The position numbers and the translations under genes were made by a program. The notes beneath the pieces were generated by a model. The model was not told the DNA's origin, did no database searches, and saw nothing but the letters and a program-made list of their open reading frames with translations. 8,342 bases of DNA from Kiritimatiellia bacterium. Its GTDB lineage: Bacteria; Verrucomicrobiota; Kiritimatiellia; RFP12; UBA1067. How positions within the stretch are numbered: position 1 is the stretch's first letter; each line of letters opens with the position of its first letter. Below are positions 6,358 to 8,342 of the stretch, piece by piece. Location of the stretch: NCBI GenBank assembly GCA_017521065.1, contig JAFXEA010000145.1, positions 1 through 8,342 of the forward strand, in the 5' to 3' direction.

Positions 6358-7329
6358 TTACTTTGACAAGTGACCATTCCCCTGCGCCCAGGAAAGCGTT
6401 CCGTCGGGAGAAATTGTCAGCTTTCTGCGAAAATCGATGATGGAGGTATTGGGGACATGTCCATATGGAAATCCCGAAAACACGGGACAGGGAATCTTCG
6501 CCGAAAACTCCTCGAGTTTTTTGCGTGTCGCCTCCTTCGGCTGTTTGGAGTTGAAATCGCAAATTACAACGGCGGCGGCCTTTTCGAACACTCCCTTCTC
6601 CAGCATGCAACCAAGCATTTCATCGGTGCGCGATGCGTACTTGTTGGTGTTTTCAATGAAAATAACGCGTCCGGTTGCGTCAGGCAGCCACCCTTTCAGC
6701 GTCAGCCGATGAAGACGGTCAAGAAGTCCGCCCATCGCAAGCCCTTCTACTGGCTTATCTCCACCCTTCACGACACGAAGCCTCATATCCTTGGGACATC
6801 CATTCATCATGTCGCGCATGCGGTTCACCGCCGCCTGATTGGAATAGCAAAGCGTGGTCAGCACCGGCCCCGTCATTGGATGCCCTACACCCTTTGCAAG
6901 CATCGAATTTACAAGCATCGTAAGGTCACTGAAACCGATTACGCGCATGTCACGCTTCTTGAGCTTCTCCCAATCCAGCTTTTCCACAACATCAACGGCA
7001 CCCTGTCCACCACGCGCAAACACCAGCAAATCCACTTCTGGATCCATCCACATATCCTCAAGCAGCTGCTTGCGCCTATCCACTGATGCAACTTTGCTCT
7101 CCAGCACGTTCGGAGCAACCTTGAGCCGATAGCCTGCCCTTACGAGACGATTCGATATCTCCATGAATTTTGCCTCTGGCACAACACTTGAAATCAGCGA
7201 AACGCCAATGGTCTTCACATCCGGTCCATACATACCAGTCAAATCCGGACGCTTCGATTCTGCAGCTGTCGTCCCCACCGCAAACTGCGTAGCGGCAATG
7301 ATGCACATTAGGCGGCCTATCAACTTCAT
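6358..7329 (-). CDS. Secreted S66-family serine peptidase (LD-carboxypeptidase/MccF-like)
   Basis: 323 residues. The S66 family includes LdcA, which trims the tetrapeptide of recycled murein, and MccF, which cleaves microcin C-type compounds. Landmarks: IGVSLISSVV near the start of the mature protein (41-50); DLLVFARGGQGA (100-111, compare the family RGGYG); VIGFSDLTML with the nucleophile Ser134; GHPMTGPVL (149-157); IFIENTN with Glu226; and GFPYGHVPNTSIIDF with His291. The Ser-Glu-His triad is thus complete. Residues 1-23 look like a signal peptide (MKLIGRLMCIIAATQFAVG, cleavage near TTA-AES), which would place the enzyme in the periplasm, whereas classical LdcA is cytoplasmic. The start is firm: AAGGAG lies 7 nt before the ATG. 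The gene has its own promoter and appears monocistronic. The substrate (murein peptide, peptide antibiotic or other) cannot be decided here. Confidence 0.85.
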   Translation of the reverse strand: MKLIGRLMCIIAATQFAVGTTAAESKRPDLTGMYGPDVKTIGVSLISSVVPEAKFMEISNRLVRAGYRLKVAPNVLESKVASVDRRKQLLEDMWMDPEVDLLVFARGGQGAVDVVEKLDWEKLKKRDMRVIGFSDLTMLVNSMLAKGVGHPMTGPVLTTLCYSNQAAVNRMRDMMNGCPKDMRLRVVKGGDKPVEGLAMGGLLDRLHRLTLKGWLPDATGRVIFIENTNKYASRTDEMLGCMLEKGVFEKAAAVVICDFNSKQPKEATRKKLEEFSAKIPCPVFSGFPYGHVPNTSIIDFRRKLTISPDGTLSWAQGNGHLSK

Positions 7330-7336
7330 TCATCTA

Positions 7337-7342
7337 CTCCTT
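7337..7342 (-). promoter_or_regulatory. Strong Shine-Dalgarno of the S66 peptidase gene
   Basis: AAGGAG on the minus strand, 7 nt before the ATG at 7329. It fixes the start codon and contrasts with gatC, which has none. Confidence 0.75.
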
Positions 7343-7392
7343 GCGGCTTGACAAACTTGTTTCCGTGAGATGCCTGCAAAACCCAGTAAATA

Positions 7393-7421
7393 CGCACGTG
7401 CCCCTGCCAATTGCGCACGTG
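7393..7421. repeat. Two CGCACGTG boxes 21 bp apart
   Basis: CGCACGTG occurs at 7393-7400 and 7414-7421, with CTGC repeated at the same offset behind each copy. The 21-bp spacing is two helical turns. Each copy contains the palindrome CACGTG. The boxes lie in the predicted ~115-nt leader of the S66 gene. They could bind a dimeric regulator, or pair with each other in RNA (CACGTGC with GCACGTG, 7 bp). Confidence 0.4.
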
Positions 7422-7452
7422 GTTCTGCAAGTATCTATCGCAAATGTCAATC

Positions 7453-7481
7453 ATTATACCACATTCCACACCGAAATTCAG
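7453..7481 (-). promoter_or_regulatory. Promoter of the S66 peptidase gene
   Basis: TATAAT (7453-7458) is preceded by CTGAAT (7476-7481) with a 17-nt spacer on the minus strand. Transcription would start near 7446, giving a leader of about 115 nt before the ATG at 7329. The -10 box has the same GG in front of it (GGTATAAT) as the gatC promoter. Confidence 0.6.
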
Positions 7482-7491
7482 GGTCGCCCAC

Positions 7492-7592
7492 CGCTTCAAT
7501 TGTTAAACCAGTGAAAGAGAATTCTGTTCGGATTAATTCTCTCGCTTTCAATACCCTAAACAAGAATGAGAATTCAATTCGGAATATTCTCT
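7492..7592. repeat. Degenerate 51-bp tandem repeat with internal palindromes
   Basis: Two consecutive units, 7492-7542 and 7543-7592, share TTCAAT, TAAAC, GAGAATTC, TTCGGA and ATTCTCT in the same order. Each unit holds an inverted repeat: GAGAATT (7517-7523) with AATTCTC (7535-7541), 7 bp perfect; and GAGAAT (7568-7573) with ATTCTC (7586-7591). The palindrome centres are about 50.5 bp apart, close to five helical turns. The block is AT-rich, unlike the genes around it, and lies directly upstream of the S66 promoter, near -83 and -134. It could be an activator site pair; no protein gene is convincing here. Confidence 0.6.
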
Positions 7593-7763
7593 TCCTGTCA
7601 CAAGATTATGGTACGGACGAAATCTAAATTGGCGACTGACGTCCAGCGGCTAAATGAAGACAAAAGAGGAATCTGATGAAGGGACTATCCCTTCATAAAT
7701 CAACGGTCATCCCCAAGAAACTTCTCGCCTACACGGCGGACGGCAAGGCCGTCAAGATGAATC
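7593..7763. other. Remainder of the intergenic region
   Basis: Apart from the candidate small ORF and two short hairpins reported separately, this stretch shows no recognised gene, RNA or mobile element. It is the far end of the 434-base gap between the S66 gene and the gene entering from the right edge. A plus-strand promoter for the small ORF is not evident: TATGGT at 7607-7612 is a poor -10 without a matching -35. Confidence 0.5.
7676..7696 (-). terminator. Perfect 9-bp hairpin downstream of the right-edge gene
   Basis: ATGAAGGGA (7676-7684) and TCCCTTCAT (7688-7696) pair perfectly around CTA. On the minus strand it lies about 68 nt after the stop of the gene ending at 7764 and is followed, after a few bases, by the pyrimidine-rich TTCCTCTTTTG. 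It may terminate that transcript. A shorter hairpin nearer the stop, GACGGC/GCCGTC at 7739-7753, has no U-run. On the plus strand the same palindrome begins exactly at the start codon of a small ORF. Confidence 0.4.
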
Positions 7764-7771
7764 CTATCTGA
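7676..7771 (+). CDS. Candidate 31-residue small protein
   Basis: A plus-strand ORF that starts MKGLSLHKS and ends GKAVKMNPI. It is basic (7 Lys or His in the first 15-25 residues) with no membrane helix. For it: AGAGGA lies 5 nt before the ATG, an excellent Shine-Dalgarno, and the codons in its second half (GCC, TAC, GCG, GAC, GGC, AAG, GTC) look like those of the real genes here. Against it: it is very short, I recognise no family, no clear promoter precedes it, and its last 8 nt overlap the 3' end of the opposite-strand gene. A perfect 9-bp palindrome covers the first seven codons, so it could instead be a chance reading of terminator-like DNA or a remnant of a longer gene. Confidence 0.3.
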   Translation: MKGLSLHKSTVIPKKLLAYTADGKAVKMNPI

Positions 7772-8342
7772 CTAAAACCGCCTTGTAGAACCTCGGCACC
7801 TGCAAATTTCCATCAACAGATATCTTGCCTGTACTTTCATCAACAGGATACCAATCCAAAAGCGTGACAGATCCCATGATCTCGACATGACCGTTATATC
7901 CCTTTTCACTGAAATCAGAGACTTTGGGACGCCTATCCGGCGAAAAGGAATCTATCCGAAACCCTAACCGCGCCAATTCCACGTGTTCCTGCGTCGCCGG
8001 ACAGTTCAGCAAATACGCCTTGGCGGCAATAGAGGACGGTATCAAGCCGTCAAAACGGATTGCTTCAATCATATCACCATCGCCGTCATTGCAGCGTCTG
8101 TTCCACGTAAGGACACGCCCAAGATCCTCAGCAGAAGTACCTTGAGCAGCGAACGCCCCTGAATAGATTCCTACAATTTCCGGAGTCGCATCAGGAGCCA
8201 CCTTCACGTTTCCGTTTTCGTCAATTTTCTGGTATATCTTTTTGGCTTGAATGCTAATACCTGTAAACGGCTCGGTCAAGACCTTCGTCCAGCCAACCCA
8301 TTCTGTATCATCCTGTTCATACCACTCTTCGTACTGAACACT
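7764..8342 (-). CDS. C-terminal part of an unrecognised, probably secreted or surface protein
   Basis: The frame is open from the right edge of the window to a TAG at 7764: 192 visible codons, start not included. A TTG at 8279 could be mistaken for a start, but upstream codons continue in frame (VQYEEWYEQDDTEWVGWTKV) and have no start signal of their own. The visible part is rich in Asp, Trp and aromatic residues. It contains a DGDGD run (NRRCNDGDGDMIEA), an AYLLNCP segment, a GYNGHVEIMGS strand-like stretch and the end RFYKAVLVR. Tails of this kind, beta-rich with 'LLNC' and a final 'FxKAxL', I associate with large extracellular proteins of the Kiritimatiellota/Lentisphaerota group, but this is memory of style and not a match. 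No domain or function is assigned. Confidence 0.6.
   Translation of the reverse strand, partial: SVQYEEWYEQDDTEWVGWTKVLTEPFTGISIQAKKIYQKIDENGNVKVAPDATPEIVGIYSGAFAAQGTSAEDLGRVLTWNRRCNDGDGDMIEAIRFDGLIPSSIAAKAYLLNCPATQEHVELARLGFRIDSFSPDRRPKVSDFSEKGYNGHVEIMGSVTLLDWYPVDESTGKISVDGNLQVPRFYKAVLVR

Noticed and set aside
6370..7086. 238-codon plus-strand ORF opposite the S66 gene
   Set aside because: Antisense shadow without recognisable motifs; the minus strand carries the full S66 triad and a strong RBS.
7445..7450. TTGACA on the minus strand downstream of the S66 promoter
   Set aside because: No -10 box follows at a workable distance; it lies just at the predicted transcription start of the TATAAT promoter.
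7370..7627. 85-codon plus-strand ORF across the intergenic region
   Set aside because: No Shine-Dalgarno, runs through the predicted leader, promoter and 51-bp repeats, and its apparent 17-residue periodicity comes from the DNA repeat.
8277..8279. TTG start that would make the right-edge gene complete at 171 residues
   Set aside because: The frame stays open to the window edge with protein-like codons, and no ribosome binding site precedes the TTG.

Overview
The window is about 8.3 kb of bacterial chromosome. Every well-supported gene reads from the minus strand, so the sequence is described from high to low coordinates. The organism looks Gram-negative (diderm): there is an outer-membrane secretin, a LolA-like periplasmic carrier and an MMPL-type transporter. 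It uses the GatCAB amidotransferase to make Gln-tRNA and/or Asn-tRNA. Several traits remind me of the Verrucomicrobiota/Kiritimatiellota/Lentisphaerota group: a secretin with a Val/Thr/Asn repeat linker, a large secreted protein ending in an 'LLNC...FYKAVLVR'-type tail, and a LolA-MMPL pair. This placement is inference from protein style, not a database result.

Layout. (1) 8342-7764: the 3' part of a gene for an unrecognised, probably large secreted or surface protein; its start lies outside the window. (2) 7763-7330: 434 bases with no convincing protein gene except a possible 31-codon ORF on the plus strand. This stretch holds two short hairpins, a degenerate 51-bp tandem repeat with internal palindromes, a TATAAT-type promoter, and two CGCACGTG boxes in the predicted leader. 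(3) 7329-6358: a signal-peptide-bearing S66 (LD-carboxypeptidase/MccF-type) protein with a strong Shine-Dalgarno. (4) 6357-6166: a spacer with two perfect hairpins and a strong promoter that would start the next mRNA almost at the gatC start codon. (5) 6165-1: one compact operon, gatC-gatA-secretin-gatB-rsmD-lolA-like-MMPL, with ATGA overlaps at the first two junctions and gaps of 12-24 nt after that.

Function. gatC, gatA and gatB encode the three subunits of the tRNA-dependent amidotransferase, and rsmD a 16S rRNA methyltransferase, so most of the operon serves translation accuracy. Unexpectedly, a secretin-family gene sits between gatA and gatB and overlaps gatA. The operon then runs into an envelope module: a short LolA-like carrier and the start of an MMPL-type transporter, a pair typical of lipid or lipoprotein transport to the outer membrane.

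I see no CRISPR array, insertion sequence, phage gene or tRNA/rRNA gene. The most unusual points are the secretin inside gatCAB, the apparently leaderless gatC promoter, and the paired palindromes upstream of the S66 gene.
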